Assembly (NCBI GenBank): GCA_020740775.1
Contig: JAHEWK010000007.1
Span: 2,852,001 to 2,916,000 of the forward strand
Direction: 5' to 3'
Source: Ilyonectria destructans
Taxonomy: Eukaryota > Ascomycota > Sordariomycetes > Hypocreales > Nectriaceae
Length of the DNA stretch: 64,000 bases
Shown here: piece after piece, positions 1 to 10,796 of the stretch
Layout of the letters: every line of letters starts with the position of its first letter
How positions within the stretch are numbered: position 1 is the first letter of the stretch
Program-made: the position numbers and the translations under genes
Notes under the pieces: generated by a model
The model's input: the letters and a program-made list of their open reading frames with translations, nothing else
The model's database searches: none
Told to the model about the DNA's origin: nothing

Positions 1-11
1 GCTACAGCAAA

Positions 12-959
12 ATGCCCCTACGATACGATACCGAATGGATCGCTTTGGCTGGTCCCAAGCTCGAAGCGCAGCGAGAAGTCCTACCAGTGCATGATGTGAC
101 AACAAGAAGAACCAGATTCGAGCAACTATTTGTTGGATCAAGCTATACAGTTCCGGACGATATCGGGTTGAAGGTGTACAAAGCGCCAGCATCCGATGGC
201 CACCAAGTTGAGATATATCACCTCTTTAAGAAAGGTGCTCACTCACCCACCGAGCGTACGCCGGCTGTTCTACACATCCACGCAGGAGGGTTTATCTCTG
301 TGCGCGCAAAACACGTCTTGCCATCTCTTGTGCCTTTTGTCTCCCATTCCGGTATACCCATATTCTCAGTCGACTACCGATGGGCGCCCGAGCATCCCTT
401 TCCAACGCCAGTGGAGGATTGTTGGACTGGACTTCTTTACCTCCAGTCTCACGCAGAAGAACTCGGCATCGACCTGAAACGTATCGCAGTCATGGGCGAA
501 AGTGCAGGGGGAGGCTTGGCAGGATCCCTAGCTATCATGGCAAGAGACCGGAACTTGTCGCCTCCATTGGCGAAACAGATCTTGATATATCCCATGCTGG
601 ATGATCGAACAGTGACAGACCATTCCGAAGGTTTGGCTGTTTTCAGCATGAACGATGTCGTCACGGGCTGGTCTGCCTACCTCGGCGAGGCTTATGGGAC
701 TGATGATGTATCGCCATTTGCGTCTCCTTCTCGAGTAACTGACGTGACAGGCCTGCCACCATTGTATTTGGACGTGGGACAACTGGATGTATTCTTACAT
801 GAGGGCGTTGCATATGCCAACAAATATCTGGTGGCCGGTATTGAGACGGAACTTCATGTGTATCCGGGTGTGATTCACGCGTTTCAGAGGTGGGGTGCTG
901 GCTCAGAAATTGTCAAGCATGCTTGGGCAAATAGAATGAGGGCAATTAATACTCTTTGA
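12..959 (+). CDS. HSL-type alpha/beta-hydrolase (esterase) 1
   Basis: A 315-residue alpha/beta-hydrolase fold-3 (hormone-sensitive-lipase family) protein, predicted to hydrolyse carboxylic esters or lactones in the cytosol; no signal peptide is visible. The nucleophile elbow GESAGG gives Ser164, and Asp259 (in GQLDVF) and His289 (in VIHAF) complete the triad. The oxyanion-hole motif is HAGG (residues 90-93) instead of the usual HGGG. The ATG at 12 lies at the window edge, so an upstream exon cannot be excluded, but the N-terminus matches the paralogue at 6694 in length. The two proteins share long blocks such as PPLAKQILIYPMLDD, so they are recent paralogues. In context it probably cleaves esters made by the neighbouring Baeyer-Villiger enzymes (inference). 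Confidence 0.85.
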   Translation: MPLRYDTEWIALAGPKLEAQREVLPVHDVTTRRTRFEQLFVGSSYTVPDDIGLKVYKAPASDGHQVEIYHLFKKGAHSPTERTPAVLHIHAGGFISVRAKHVLPSLVPFVSHSGIPIFSVDYRWAPEHPFPTPVEDCWTGLLYLQSHAEELGIDLKRIAVMGESAGGGLAGSLAIMARDRNLSPPLAKQILIYPMLDDRTVTDHSEGLAVFSMNDVVTGWSAYLGEAYGTDDVSPFASPSRVTDVTGLPPLYLDVGQLDVFLHEGVAYANKYLVAGIETELHVYPGVIHAFQRWGAGSEIVKHAWANRMRAINTL

Positions 960-1553
960 AAAGAGTTGAGGCTAGCTAGTATATCGCTCTACGTACGCGA
1001 ATGCAAGGAATCCGCTCATACCCGCATCAGGGAAGCAATGCTTGTTCCATCTTCAAACATGAGAGCAATCGGACCGTGAGTGCAGTTCTGGAGGAACCCG
1101 AGTACTGGAGAGGGTTAAATAGATTATTTAGTTAAAGATACAACGAATCTAAAGGTGTTTTAATTATGTATGAATGGAAAATGTGAGACCAGGAGGTATC
1201 GCGCTTTTCCACGTGCCATCCCGGCCAAACAATCCCCGATTCTATTTTACTCATGGATACGGCATCAACATCTGCTTGTTCACCTTATGTTACCGCCTGA
1301 CTCACGAGCATCCGTTAAACTACTCCATTGATCCACTCCACTGGGCCACTTTATTGAACCATATCTAATCAAAATCCCTTGTCGGCACCTCGGGCCAAGG
1401 GTGCGTCGGGCAACGCCAACGCTGAGTAAACTCGGGAACTCGCAGCCTAAACCGTGGGCCTCAAAACGAACGGGCATGGAATAAATAATCCTTGGAACTG
1501 TTTTTTTAAACGTTGCCAAATTGCAAAGTCTTTCTGACCTCCATTGTCTCAAA
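960..1553. promoter_or_regulatory. Intergenic region and kinase promoter, one CCTCGG site
   Basis: No gene is visible. One CCTCGG at 1388-1393 lies 161 bp before the kinase ATG. A T-run and pyrimidine-rich leader at 1500-1550 precede the start codon. Confidence 0.5.
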
Positions 1554-2767
1554 ATGTCCTCCACTGAAACTCAAACCGTACAGCTAATCCGCCAATGCTT
1601 TGCAGAGGAGGAGCAGAATCCGCCGGTTCCCCAAACGGCGGACGATGTCCCAATCTCTTACCAAGCAATGACCACGGAATGGCTCACCTTAGTCTTGGGA
1701 CCATATTCTGGCGGTGCGAGAGTCAAGAGCTTCTCCCTTGGACCAAAAGACAACGGTACATCGAATCGTCGACGAGTATGCCTCGAATGGGATGGAAAGT
1801 CGACCAAGACACCCCCGGAGTCGGTGTTTTGCAAAGCGGCTCACGCACTTAACAACAGAATCACCTTGTTCAATGGTGGCACAAAGAGTGAAGTCCAGTT
1901 TTACAAGCACATTCGGCCTCTGCTTGATATTGAAGCGCCATCTGCGTATTTTACAGCTTACGATCCAAAGTCCTGGGCTTCCATTATCATGCTCCGTGAT
2001 ATGGACCCGCGCACTCAGTTTTGTACACACAGAACAGTTTTATCAAAGGAGCAGCTTGGCCAACAGTTGTTGATTTTGGCGAAGCTTCACGGCGCTTTCT
2101 ACCAGTCCACTAAGGACGTCTTTGGCCAGGTGACGACCCTGAAGGAAAGATTCAACAGACTTATTGTCACTGTGGATTTCAAAGGGGCCGCTGAAAACGG
2201 GTTCGAGGCTGCTAAGAGTGTCATCCCACTCCATGTATTTGCCCGTGAAAACACGGTCTGGGAACGAACTCTCCAATCGTTGGAACGTTGTGCATCTCTA
2301 CCGCCGACACTGATTCATGGGGATGTGCATTTAGGTGAGCAACGCGCATTTCCTCGGCATGATAAGTGGGCTTACTCCGGACTTTAGGAAACTGGTACAT
2401 GACTCCCGATGGAAACATGGGCTTAACGGACTGGGCAGTTCTCTCGCGTGGACACTGGAGTCGCGACGTTGCCTACGTACTGGCAACAGCCGTTTCGCTC
2501 GAGAATCGACGGGAATGGGAGCATGAGATGGTGGAGTTCTACCTCGAGGAGCTGGCCAAGGCGGGTGGTCCATCTGTATCAGCTGCAGAGGCGTGGCTAG
2601 AGCTGCGTCGAGCCTCATTTCTGGCTCTGGCGTACTGGACCGTTACACTGACGCCATCTTCCAGCATGCCCGACATGCAACCCGAAGACACCACTCTGGA
2701 GTTTATTCGCCGGATTACAACGTTTATGGGAGATCACCAAGTTTTTGATTCGTTTGCGGACATGTAG
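1554..2767 (+). CDS. APH/choline-kinase-like phosphotransferase
   Basis: Two exons, 1554-2334 and 2388-2767 (53-bp intron), encode 386 residues of the aminoglycoside-phosphotransferase / CHK kinase-like fold. Splicing restores the catalytic loop HGDVHLGNW across the junction, and a DWAV metal-binding motif follows about 15 residues later, so the kinase looks active. The ATG at 1554 is preferred over an upstream in-frame codon at 1521 because of its AAAATG context. The substrate is unknown. Family members phosphorylate small hydroxyl compounds; ACAD10/11-type kinase domains act on hydroxyacyl-CoAs, which would suit the hydroxy acids expected from Baeyer-Villiger plus esterase chemistry here (speculative). 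A CCTCGG lies in its promoter. Confidence 0.85.
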
Positions 2768-3510
2768 TTCTGCTGGGCAAGGATCATTTGTGTTGATAGA
2801 TTGCTTACGACAACAAACGATCAGTTAGATTCTAAATAAACTAGGTAGCGACTGCAAGAACGCTTGGTACGATGTACTGGTGCATTATAGCAATGAACAA
2901 GTCCCTAGGAGGTTGGTCAGTTTACTGCATTGGGATATTTATTCCACAAAGGAGTTGTTGGACGATCTTCCTCTAGCCAGCGCTAGACAAAACCGGTTAA
3001 TGTTTGGGCCTTGCGCTTGACCCTGTTGCATGTTAGTCTAGGTTAACCCCTCCTCAGCACTCACTTGATTATTTTGTAGTATTTGTGCGGATGATAGCCT
3101 CGGTAACCCCGAAAGCGGTAAAGATCCGCCAAGATCCTGTGATCCGTCACCACTCTGGGAGGATTATTGTTGTGGTATCTGTCAGCTTGCTACGAGTAAC
3201 AAGCCCGATGGGAAGGGATATTTACTCAATTGTATTTAATAATTATAATTATCTGTCAATGGGAGGTGCTATTCGAACATTTATCAGGGCAATAAATTGC
3301 CAGTTATGTTGACGGGGCTGTTGAGAATAATACGCCCCGCCCACAAGTCTGTTTTATTAGTAGCCGAGGTTTTGCTATAACGTCATCTTGAAACCGGAGA
3401 CGGACAAGCCAACAAACCCGAGCGGGCAACTAGATTACCAGGAGGACGTCGAACTTGGATATTCTCTTTGTTTGGTCGCATTTTGCGTCTCTCCACCGCG
3501 ACATTCCACG
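2768..3510. promoter_or_regulatory. Intergenic and promoter of Zn2Cys6 regulator 1, two FarA-type sites
   Basis: No gene is supported. CCTCGG at 3098-3103 and CCGAGG at 3364-3369 lie upstream of the regulator ATG, in opposite orientation, which would permit autoregulation if the regulator binds this core. Confidence 0.5.
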
Positions 3511-6019
3511 ATGCCTTCCCCTAGCGACGACGACGACTTCGAGCCCCATCGACCGCCTTCCGCTTCCGCGTCCGGAGCGAACAAGAGGAGAGCAGATGGC
3601 TTGCAGCCCGAGATCATTGTAAAGCGGCGTGCTTCTCGAGCTTGCCTGATATGTCGCAGGCGAAAGGTCCGCTGCGACGTGACGAGTCGAGGAACGCCCT
3701 GCACAAACTGCCGCCTTGACGATGTTACATGTCGTCTCACGGACCATAATCGGGGCGCCAGACCTCGTTTATCGGCCGATGCAACTGAGGGCAGACGACA
3801 AATAATTTTAGTTCCTGCTGTTGGTTCCCTTTCGCACACGGTTGAAGGTAAGCTTTGGTCCAACTTCCAATTGCAGTCTCCAAGCAATAGAAGTATTCCG
3901 TAAAATGCAATGCGTCAAAATTAATAAATTGAATCAAGACACAGAAAACTTGCCTTCACGAAAGGAAGTCACTAATCCAAGAGACGCCGTAGATTGCGCA
4001 CAACCTCCTGCGCAGGCGCAAGACGGAATCATTTCCCCTAGGAGTTTGATCAACAGTCCTGTAGCCACAACCGGGTGTCCTTCTCCCGCATCGGCCGATT
4101 CACAAGGGCAGTCCCTGCCATCTTATATCCGCTGTCTGCCAGCGCACTTAAAGCCTATAGACCTGGAGTATCTGGCCAAAAAGGGAGCCTTGACGATGCC
4201 AGACGACGAGCTTCAACGGGAGCTGTTTCGGAAGTACATCCAGTACGTCCATCCATTCATGCCTGTCCTCGACTTGGCAGCGTTTCTATCGCCAATTGTC
4301 CGACGTGACGGAACTTCACAAGTTAGCCTACTCGTGCTTCAGGCCGTCATGTTCACTAGTGTCGCTTTGGTCGACCTTGACTATCTCACCGCAAGGGGGT
4401 ATTCGAATCGCAGGTCTGCACGGAGAGAATTCTTTGAGAGAGTACGCTTATTGTACGATCTTGAATGCGAGCCGAATCGAATTTCCCGCCTTCAGGCCCT
4501 CTTGCTGATGACATACTGGTATGAGAGGCCAGAGGACGAAAAGGAGACCTGGTATTGGACCGGCATCACGCAGTCCTTGGCGAATGTGATGGGCATGCAC
4601 CGAAACCCCGACCATATGGACATCAGTCCGGCAATGAAGCGTCTAAGAAAAAGGATTTGGTGGTCATGTTTTGTGCGAGATCGTCTCCTGGCGCTTGGAA
4701 TACGACGGCCAGCCCGCATCCGCTCAGAAGACTTTGACGTTCCAATGCTGACACTGGACGACTGTGAAATGGCGCCGTTTGAAGACGACATCTTGCGGTA
4801 TTTTGGACCTCTGCCAGTGGCGGACGATGTTGCCATTAAACGCAGCATTTCCCTTTGTTTCGTCGAGCTTGCCCAGCTTTGTGTTCACATTGGAGACACC
4901 CTGTTCACGCAATACTCGATTCTGGGAAGTTCAACCGGCTGGACGGAAGACACCACCACCATGATGGTACGACCGAAAAGATCAACGGACCAAATGCAGG
5001 ACATGGCAAAATGTGATAGCGAACTCACCGGCTGGCTGCAAAACCTCAGCCCGGCCTGCCGGTATCAACTAAGCCCGCATCAAGTCGAAGAGCAACAACA
5101 GCCAGAAAACAAGAGGATTCTACGATTTCACCAGGCTCTACTTTACATAATTTACTTGGCCACCATGACGATCCTGCACCGGCCGCATGCGCTGCAGGTC
5201 AGTTCGAACACCTCGGCGGACATGTTGGTCAATTCACGGCTGTCAACGGAAAAGGTCACGGAGGCCGCGGCGGAAATGACAGAAGTTGTCTATAATCTAC
5301 AGCAAGACAACCAGTTGCGCTTCGCCTCTACTTCGGCCGTCCCGGCCCTCCTGTCCGCCTCTCTTATTCACCTGGTGGACGCCCGTTCGACTAAAAGAGA
5401 CGTTCGCAATGTCTCTATAGGGCGATTCTACCAGTGCTGGCAAGCCCTCCAATACCTCCAGGACATGTACGCCTGTGCCGAGCACGCCGTATGGCTCCTA
5501 GAGGCTGTCATCCAGAAGACCAAGGTCCAAATCCCCATGCTGAACCTGGCTCCGTGGCCTACAGGAACTAGACCGCCATTCAAGCCCAAGAGACAGCGTT
5601 GCGCTGAGAGGCCGACAACTTCTTCCAGAGAATCACAACCCCTCGAACCTGCGGGTCAACGAGCCTCGGTAGCAAACTCAGTTACAACGCCACTGGCCTC
5701 TGGGAATGAACACTTAGATGCTGCCCTCCAGCCCGCTGTCGAAAACAATAGCCGGACTGTAAACAGTCCTTGTTTGACTAGTACCCAAGGGCCTTTCCCG
5801 GCCACAGAGATGGAAGATTCTATGAACTTTGACCTCTTCAATAATGCATGGCCCGGGATCAATGTCGAGGACAACCTACTTCAAGCCTTAGTCAACTTCG
5901 ACATGCCAAATTTGTTTCCCAATATGGGTGTGAGACACAGAGGTGTTACGTCCTCGCCAAGCTCCGGAAACGTTCGTTGGGTTGGAGAGGATGCGGGACA
6001 TGATGACCACTGGAGATGA
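3511..6019 (+). CDS. Zn2Cys6 transcription factor 1 (FarA/CTF1-type)
   Basis: A fungal binuclear-zinc-cluster activator. Exon 1 is 3511-3847; exon 2 starts at 3891 (43-bp intron) or 3945 (97-bp intron), both in frame, and ends at 6019, giving about 821 or 803 residues. The zinc cluster uses Cys45, 48, 55, 64, 67 and 74 with an 8-residue central loop and the CTNCRLD signature seen in FarA/CTF1-type regulators. The rest is a fungal_trans middle-homology region, including MTYWYERPEDEKETWYWTGI and a WWSCFVRDRLLALG block, followed by a low-complexity acidic tail. It is nuclear. FarA/FarB (Aspergillus) and CTF1 (Fusarium) bind CCTCGG and control fatty-acid and cutin use; that core is abundant in the surrounding promoters, making this the likely cluster regulator (inference). 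Confidence 0.88.
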
Positions 6020-6693
6020 TGTACTTTAGATGCGCCGTAAAGTGTTAGAAAGATATTTCATGCCAGTGGAATATACTACTAATACTAGGTGCCCCCTTGT
6101 TCAGTTTTCCGGGTCATGATAAATAGCGTTTGAGAAGCATCATCGATGCATTACAGCTTATAAGCCCCATGTTGGAAGACGACCCTGAATTACGAAACCT
6201 CTGATAGATTGACATCATGACCTTAGTGAGAGGGGGTGTCACAAAACCCCTCTCTGGCCGACCCGGTCCATCCGGGCCCAAGCAATCTTCAACATCAACA
6301 TCACAGCTTTGAACACTATTGCCCTAATCAAATTGACGGTAACTGATCCATCACCCCATGTGTTGTATTAATTGGGATTGCTTTGTGGTTCACCCTTTTG
6401 ATCAATTGAAGTTTCATTTCAACATTTGATGTGTTCATCCGTGTAAAGTGAATGCATCAGAGGCATGCGATGTCTCCTCCATTCCTCCCGGTTAATCAAC
6501 TTTAACCTCATGTAGACAGCACCCCGCATTTGCAGGAATTGCCAGTTGCCGATGCCTCGATGCCTCGGCAAGATTAAGCGTAGCTTCTTAGGTTGCCGTA
6601 GCCGACCTTCCGAACCCGTTATGACATGTACATAAGAATAGCAAACATCACGAGCGTGTGTTCAAACCATCATCTCATCCATCAATAAGCCAA
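6020..6693. promoter_or_regulatory. Promoter region of esterase 2
   Basis: No coding sequence. It contains the promoter repeat at 6172-6275, described separately, and one CCTCGG at 6563-6568, 126 bp before the esterase ATG. Confidence 0.5.
6172..6275 (+). repeat. Dispersed promoter element, copy 1
   Basis: About 100 bp here is recognisably similar to 25563-25662 (shared blocks such as TTGGAAGA.GACCCT, CTGATAGAT, TGACCTTAGT, AACCCCTCT and GGCCG...GGTCC). Each copy contains an inverted repeat; here the arms lie at 6228-6237 and 6246-6254. Both copies lie upstream of a gene on the same strand. Confidence 0.7.
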
Positions 6694-7659
6694 ATGTCTG
6701 TCCAATTCGACCCCGACTATTTCGCAGTCCTTGAACCGCTATTACCGGTCCTCGCGAAGCGGCCCACGCTTTCTATAAAGGATATTCAAACTACTCGAGA
6801 TGGCCGAGAAACAGGTATGGGCGAGTTTCTAGCGCGGCTACCGGAGTGTCCCGACGTGGAAGAGACGGTCCATCATGCCAAAGCTTCCGACGGCTACCAA
6901 ATCTCGGTTCGCAGCTTCACAAAGAAAGGTGCTCGGTCAGCGCCAGGACCGGTCTTACTACATTTCCACGGTGGAGGTATGATACTGGGATCAGCCGAAC
7001 TCTTTGCCAAACCTCTGTCGGGTCTCGTGAGCCGGACGTCCGTCCCCATCTTCAGCGTCAACTATCGTCTGGCTCCCGAGTTCCAAGGCACAACTCCGGT
7101 TGAGGACTGCTATGCCGCTCTAGTTTGGTTACACAAGAATGCGCAGATATTGAACATCGACCCAGCCAGGATTGGGGTCTTCGGAGAAAGTGCAGGTGGT
7201 GGACTGGCTGTTGGTGTGGCATTAATGGCGCGGGATAGACACCTCCAGCCTCCTCTTGCCAAGCAGATCCTCATTTACCCTATGCTGGATGACCAGAACA
7301 TGACGGCCAACGACATAGTTGAACCTCTTGCCTTCTGGAAAACGGCAGACAATGTCGCAGCTTGGACAGCCCTTCTGGGAGACAAAGCTGGCCAGCCCAA
7401 TGCTGATGTTTCTCCTTACGCAGCCCCTGCGCGAGCCAAGAGCGTAGCAGGCTTGCCACCGGCTTACATTGACGTCGGGGAGTTTGACATCTTCCGCGAT
7501 GAAAACATGGTCTACGTGAGCAGGCTGTTGAGGGAGAATATCAAGACAGAGCTGCATCTATATCCTGGATTGCCGCATGCATTTGAACTGGTGGCACCGG
7601 ATATCGCACCAACCAAGAGAGCGATTGAGAATAGGGTCAGCGCTATACTTAGCTTTTAA
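6694..7659 (+). CDS. HSL-type alpha/beta-hydrolase (esterase) 2
   Basis: A 321-residue, intronless fold-3 hydrolase. HGGG at 92-95 forms the oxyanion hole, GESAGGG carries Ser166, and the acid (GEFDIF) and His (LPHAFEL) follow near the C-terminus. The ATG at 6694 (CAAATG context) is the first good start; the frame opens slightly upstream without an ATG. It is a close paralogue of the esterase at position 12, but that gene has HAGG in place of HGGG. It is probably cytosolic, since no signal sequence is visible. It is likely to hydrolyse esters or lactones produced by the adjacent monooxygenases (inference). The promoter has a CCTCGG site and the dispersed element shared with the NmrA-like gene. 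Confidence 0.9.
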   Translation: MSVQFDPDYFAVLEPLLPVLAKRPTLSIKDIQTTRDGRETGMGEFLARLPECPDVEETVHHAKASDGYQISVRSFTKKGARSAPGPVLLHFHGGGMILGSAELFAKPLSGLVSRTSVPIFSVNYRLAPEFQGTTPVEDCYAALVWLHKNAQILNIDPARIGVFGESAGGGLAVGVALMARDRHLQPPLAKQILIYPMLDDQNMTANDIVEPLAFWKTADNVAAWTALLGDKAGQPNADVSPYAAPARAKSVAGLPPAYIDVGEFDIFRDENMVYVSRLLRENIKTELHLYPGLPHAFELVAPDIAPTKRAIENRVSAILSF

Positions 7660-8299
7660 CCTTCTTAGGCATGTTTTGAGAAAGTGGTGATAGTATTATG
7701 CGGCACAGTTGGCTTCAGAGAGTTTAGTGGGCTCTTATCGTCGTCAGCAATAGCTGTACAATTTCACTGTTTAAGATACTATGCATGCCAACCTCCCATC
7801 TTGGGTTATCCAAGGGATCAAACTTGTAGACAAATCCATTTAAATACTCAAGTTTGAATGCGTAGCTAAATACAGGCGTAGGACCGTCCACACCGATACA
7901 AAGCAGCGACAGAGTCATGGCAAGCGCCATCTGTCATATCTAATAATGGTAATAAGCATTCGAATAATGAAAAAGGCATATTTCCTTGCATATAATGATG
8001 GTCTAGGGGTCAGTCTTATGTAGATGAATATGACCATGAACGAAAGCGGATCCCTTTCAAGGCAAATGTGCAGCTCCGGCTCGCTACAGGCTGAGGAACA
8101 TCCAAGGAAACCCGGATCCGATCCTCCGCCATACAGAGGACTAACCTCGCTCCCGAGACGCGTTGGACGTCCTTGAGATAAGGCCCAGCATGTAACTTAG
8201 TACACCCTCACCCTCAGTACACCCTGAGTCAATATAGCCCTATCACTCCAAGACGGTGCCTCTCAATAACGTGAACAGTTTTGAGTCGATACGGCTTGG
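7660..8299. other. Convergent intergenic gap
   Basis: This lies between the 3' ends of esterase 2 and the monooxygenase on the minus strand. I see no gene, repeat or CCTCGG site in it. Confidence 0.6.
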
Positions 8300-10237
8300 C
8301 TACCTGACTTCAAAGTCGTCAAAATTAGGCTTGGTCACCATGTCATGATAGTCGGCCGTATGCCAGGGCACATTGACGCTCTGGCGGCCATGTTCGTTGA
8401 CGTAGTAGCCGTGGCCCTCTTGTTCCCAGATGAGAGTCTTAGCCTCCTCGTCCAGCCTGGTGTTGTACTCGTCAAAGACATCCCTGCGACACTCGATGGA
8501 AGTTTTGCCGTTCTCTATCAAGTGGATGAGGGATGTGGCCGTATATCGCGACCATATCTCAGCCCAGGAATAGAATCCTCCTGAGCGCGGCTGGTGATTT
8601 GGCCCATAGAAGGCAAACAGGTTTGGGAATCCTGGCATCACCAGCCCGAGATACGACCGCGGGCCGTCCTTCCTCCACAGCTCGTCCAAGGTTGCTCCGT
8701 CTCGGCCGACGTATTTACACGGCCAGAAATACTGCGATACCTTGAAGCCGGTGCCGAGGACGACCATATCGAACTCTCGCTCCACGCCGTCGGCCGTCTT
8801 GATGCCTCTTTCAGTGAATGTGTCGATCTCATCCGTCACCAAGTCCACGTTGTCGCGTCGCAGCGCATCGTAGAAGCCGTTGTCCACAACCAGTCGGCGA
8901 ACCAGCGGCGCATGCTTGGGCAAGATCTTTTCGAGCAGCCCGGGGATGCCCTCAGCCTTGGACTGGATGTACTCGGTAAGGTTCTTGCGCACCAAATCGT
9001 TGCGCTCGTTGGTCAGGCCGCCCTTGGCCTGCCACTCCAAGTCGTTCGTCTGCATGTACTGCAGTTGCTGCGCCGTCACATGGGCCGAGTAGCAGTGCCA
9101 ATTCCAGTAGTAGGGCATGCGGTCGAATATGAAGCGTACATGGTCATCGATGCGCGTCTTGTAGCCATCCATGTTCATGATCCAATTTGGCGTGCGCTGG
9201 AAGATGGTCAACGTCTTGGCTTCGGATGCCACGGCTGGCGTCAACTGCGTGCCCGTAGATCCTGTGCCAAGCAAGGCGACGCGTTTATCTTTATAGTCAA
9301 CTGTATGATCCCATTTAGCCGTGTGGAAAACCGGACCCTTGAAGTTCTTGATGCCCTTGATGTCCGGCTCGTTGGGCGTGGCAAACAGGCCGCTTCCACT
9401 GACGACGGCGTTGCATCTCAGCGTCTCTGTGTTGCCATCGGCGTGATTCTTTACTGTGAGTTCCCACTCACTCTCATCCTCGTGCCAGACGGCGCCCACA
9501 ACCTCACGGTGGTAGTGAAACTGGTCTTTGACCTCGTATCTTTCAGCCACGTCCTCGAGGTACTTGAGCGTCTCGCCTGCCGAGGCAAAGTACTCTGACC
9601 AGGGATAGTTCTTGACGAACTTGAACTGGAATAGATAGCTGGACGTGTCTACACGAGCACTTGGGTACGAGTTGAGAAGCCAGGTTCCGCCGACGCCTCC
9701 CTGTCGCTCGAGGACCTGGAAATTGAACCCCAGGCGCTTGAACTGCACCGCAGCCGCGAGGCCACTGATGCCGCCGCCAATGACGATAATCTTGAAAGCG
9801 TTAATCTTGTCGGCCGACGGCTTCTTTTCTGTCCATTCTGCTGGACGAGGAAACTCTTCGTACGCCAACTCCTCGTAGTTGTAATTGAACTCGCGCTCGC
9901 TAATGGGCTCATCGCCAAAGACATCCATCAGCTTTCTGGCCTCGGCCTTAGACGGCGCCAGAGGCAAATCATCGTCGGCCTTCCGCTTCGAGAGATAAGC
10001 CACAGCCTTTTCCTTGAGTGCTGGAACGTCTTCAGGGTCCATGACATGTGCAAACATGGCGCCGCCTCGAATGGCATGTCGCTTCGTGCGCATCTTGGCC
10101 AGGTCAGGATCGCCCGTAACTTGCAGCAGCGCGAGGCGCAGAGCGTTGAGGTTAGACTTGTCTATGGCCGCGCGGATAAAGGCCTCGTCAACTGGCTTGA
10201 CGCCATTTACTGACGATACAGGTGCACCTAAAGCCAT
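8300..10237 (-). CDS. Baeyer-Villiger-type flavin monooxygenase 1
   Basis: A 645-residue, single-exon class B flavoprotein monooxygenase. It has an N-terminal extension of about 150 residues before the FAD Rossmann motif GGGISG (154-159). The Baeyer-Villiger fingerprint FxGxxxHxxxW is intact as FKGPVFHTAKW (299-309), and the NADPH motif GTGSTG follows at 324-329. GGTWLLNSYPSARVD is the usual FAD/substrate segment. It should insert oxygen next to a ketone carbonyl using NADPH and O2, giving an ester or lactone. The long N-terminus resembles the larger fungal/actinobacterial subgroup acting on bulky or ring ketones. It diverges from the acyl-CoA ligase gene across a promoter with four CCTCGG-type sites. 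Confidence 0.9.
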   Translation of the reverse strand: MALGAPVSSVNGVKPVDEAFIRAAIDKSNLNALRLALLQVTGDPDLAKMRTKRHAIRGGAMFAHVMDPEDVPALKEKAVAYLSKRKADDDLPLAPSKAEARKLMDVFGDEPISEREFNYNYEELAYEEFPRPAEWTEKKPSADKINAFKIIVIGGGISGLAAAVQFKRLGFNFQVLERQGGVGGTWLLNSYPSARVDTSSYLFQFKFVKNYPWSEYFASAGETLKYLEDVAERYEVKDQFHYHREVVGAVWHEDESEWELTVKNHADGNTETLRCNAVVSGSGLFATPNEPDIKGIKNFKGPVFHTAKWDHTVDYKDKRVALLGTGSTGTQLTPAVASEAKTLTIFQRTPNWIMNMDGYKTRIDDHVRFIFDRMPYYWNWHCYSAHVTAQQLQYMQTNDLEWQAKGGLTNERNDLVRKNLTEYIQSKAEGIPGLLEKILPKHAPLVRRLVVDNGFYDALRRDNVDLVTDEIDTFTERGIKTADGVEREFDMVVLGTGFKVSQYFWPCKYVGRDGATLDELWRKDGPRSYLGLVMPGFPNLFAFYGPNHQPRSGGFYSWAEIWSRYTATSLIHLIENGKTSIECRRDVFDEYNTRLDEEAKTLIWEQEGHGYYVNEHGRQSVNVPWHTADYHDMVTKPNFDDFEVR

Positions 10238-10796
10238 TTTCGACGATTCGTGAATACTGATTTGAAATGGTGGACAAAACTCTCAGAACAGACTCTTAGA
10301 ATAGAGCAGTGAGGGTTTGCTGATACATAGAAATTCCCAGTATAGGAGCCAGTACTCGAGAACTTGGATTGCGTTAGGAGTTCTTTCTTCTTGAGAATAA
10401 AGTCTTAATATATGACTACGAATACTTTAACTCTCATGCCTACAAGCTCGCCAAGATATGCCATGAACACCAAGTTGCGATCCGAGGCCCGAGGCCCGCT
10501 TTGGGAATAGCGGAAAATGAAATGAAATGAAATTACAAGGGAAACAACATGAATGTAAAAAAGTCATCTTGTTAGTGGTGTGAGAGCAAGTAATTGCGCA
10601 GCGTAGAGGCATCCGGGCCGAGGCCGATTGCCTCGGATACTGCACAGCAACTTCGAGTCGCCAAACCACCCCAGCTCTGCGGCCCCCACGCAGCCTCCAT
10701 TTGGATGAGACATTCCTGGAACCAACACTTAAGGAAAATCACAAGTGCGGGGTCTCTTGGGACCGTTCTTGCCACAAGCTACTGCGCTGCAACTTG
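10238..10796. promoter_or_regulatory. Divergent promoter with four CCTCGG-type sites
   Basis: This 559-bp region is shared by monooxygenase 1 and the acyl-CoA ligase. CCGAGG occurs at 10482-10487, 10489-10494 and 10618-10623, and CCTCGG at 10631-10636. The last two form a perfect inverted repeat with 7-nt arms (CCGAGGC / GCCTCGG) around a 5-bp spacer at 10618-10636, the layout expected for a dimeric zinc-cluster regulator. Confidence 0.65.

Noticed and set aside
3848..3876. 29-bp intron in regulator 1 ending at TTGCAG
   Set aside because: Too short for a fungal intron and puts the downstream frame out of register.
8594..9598. 334-codon plus-strand open frame opposite monooxygenase 1
   Set aside because: It is a shadow of the GC-rich minus-strand gene and shows no protein-family pattern.
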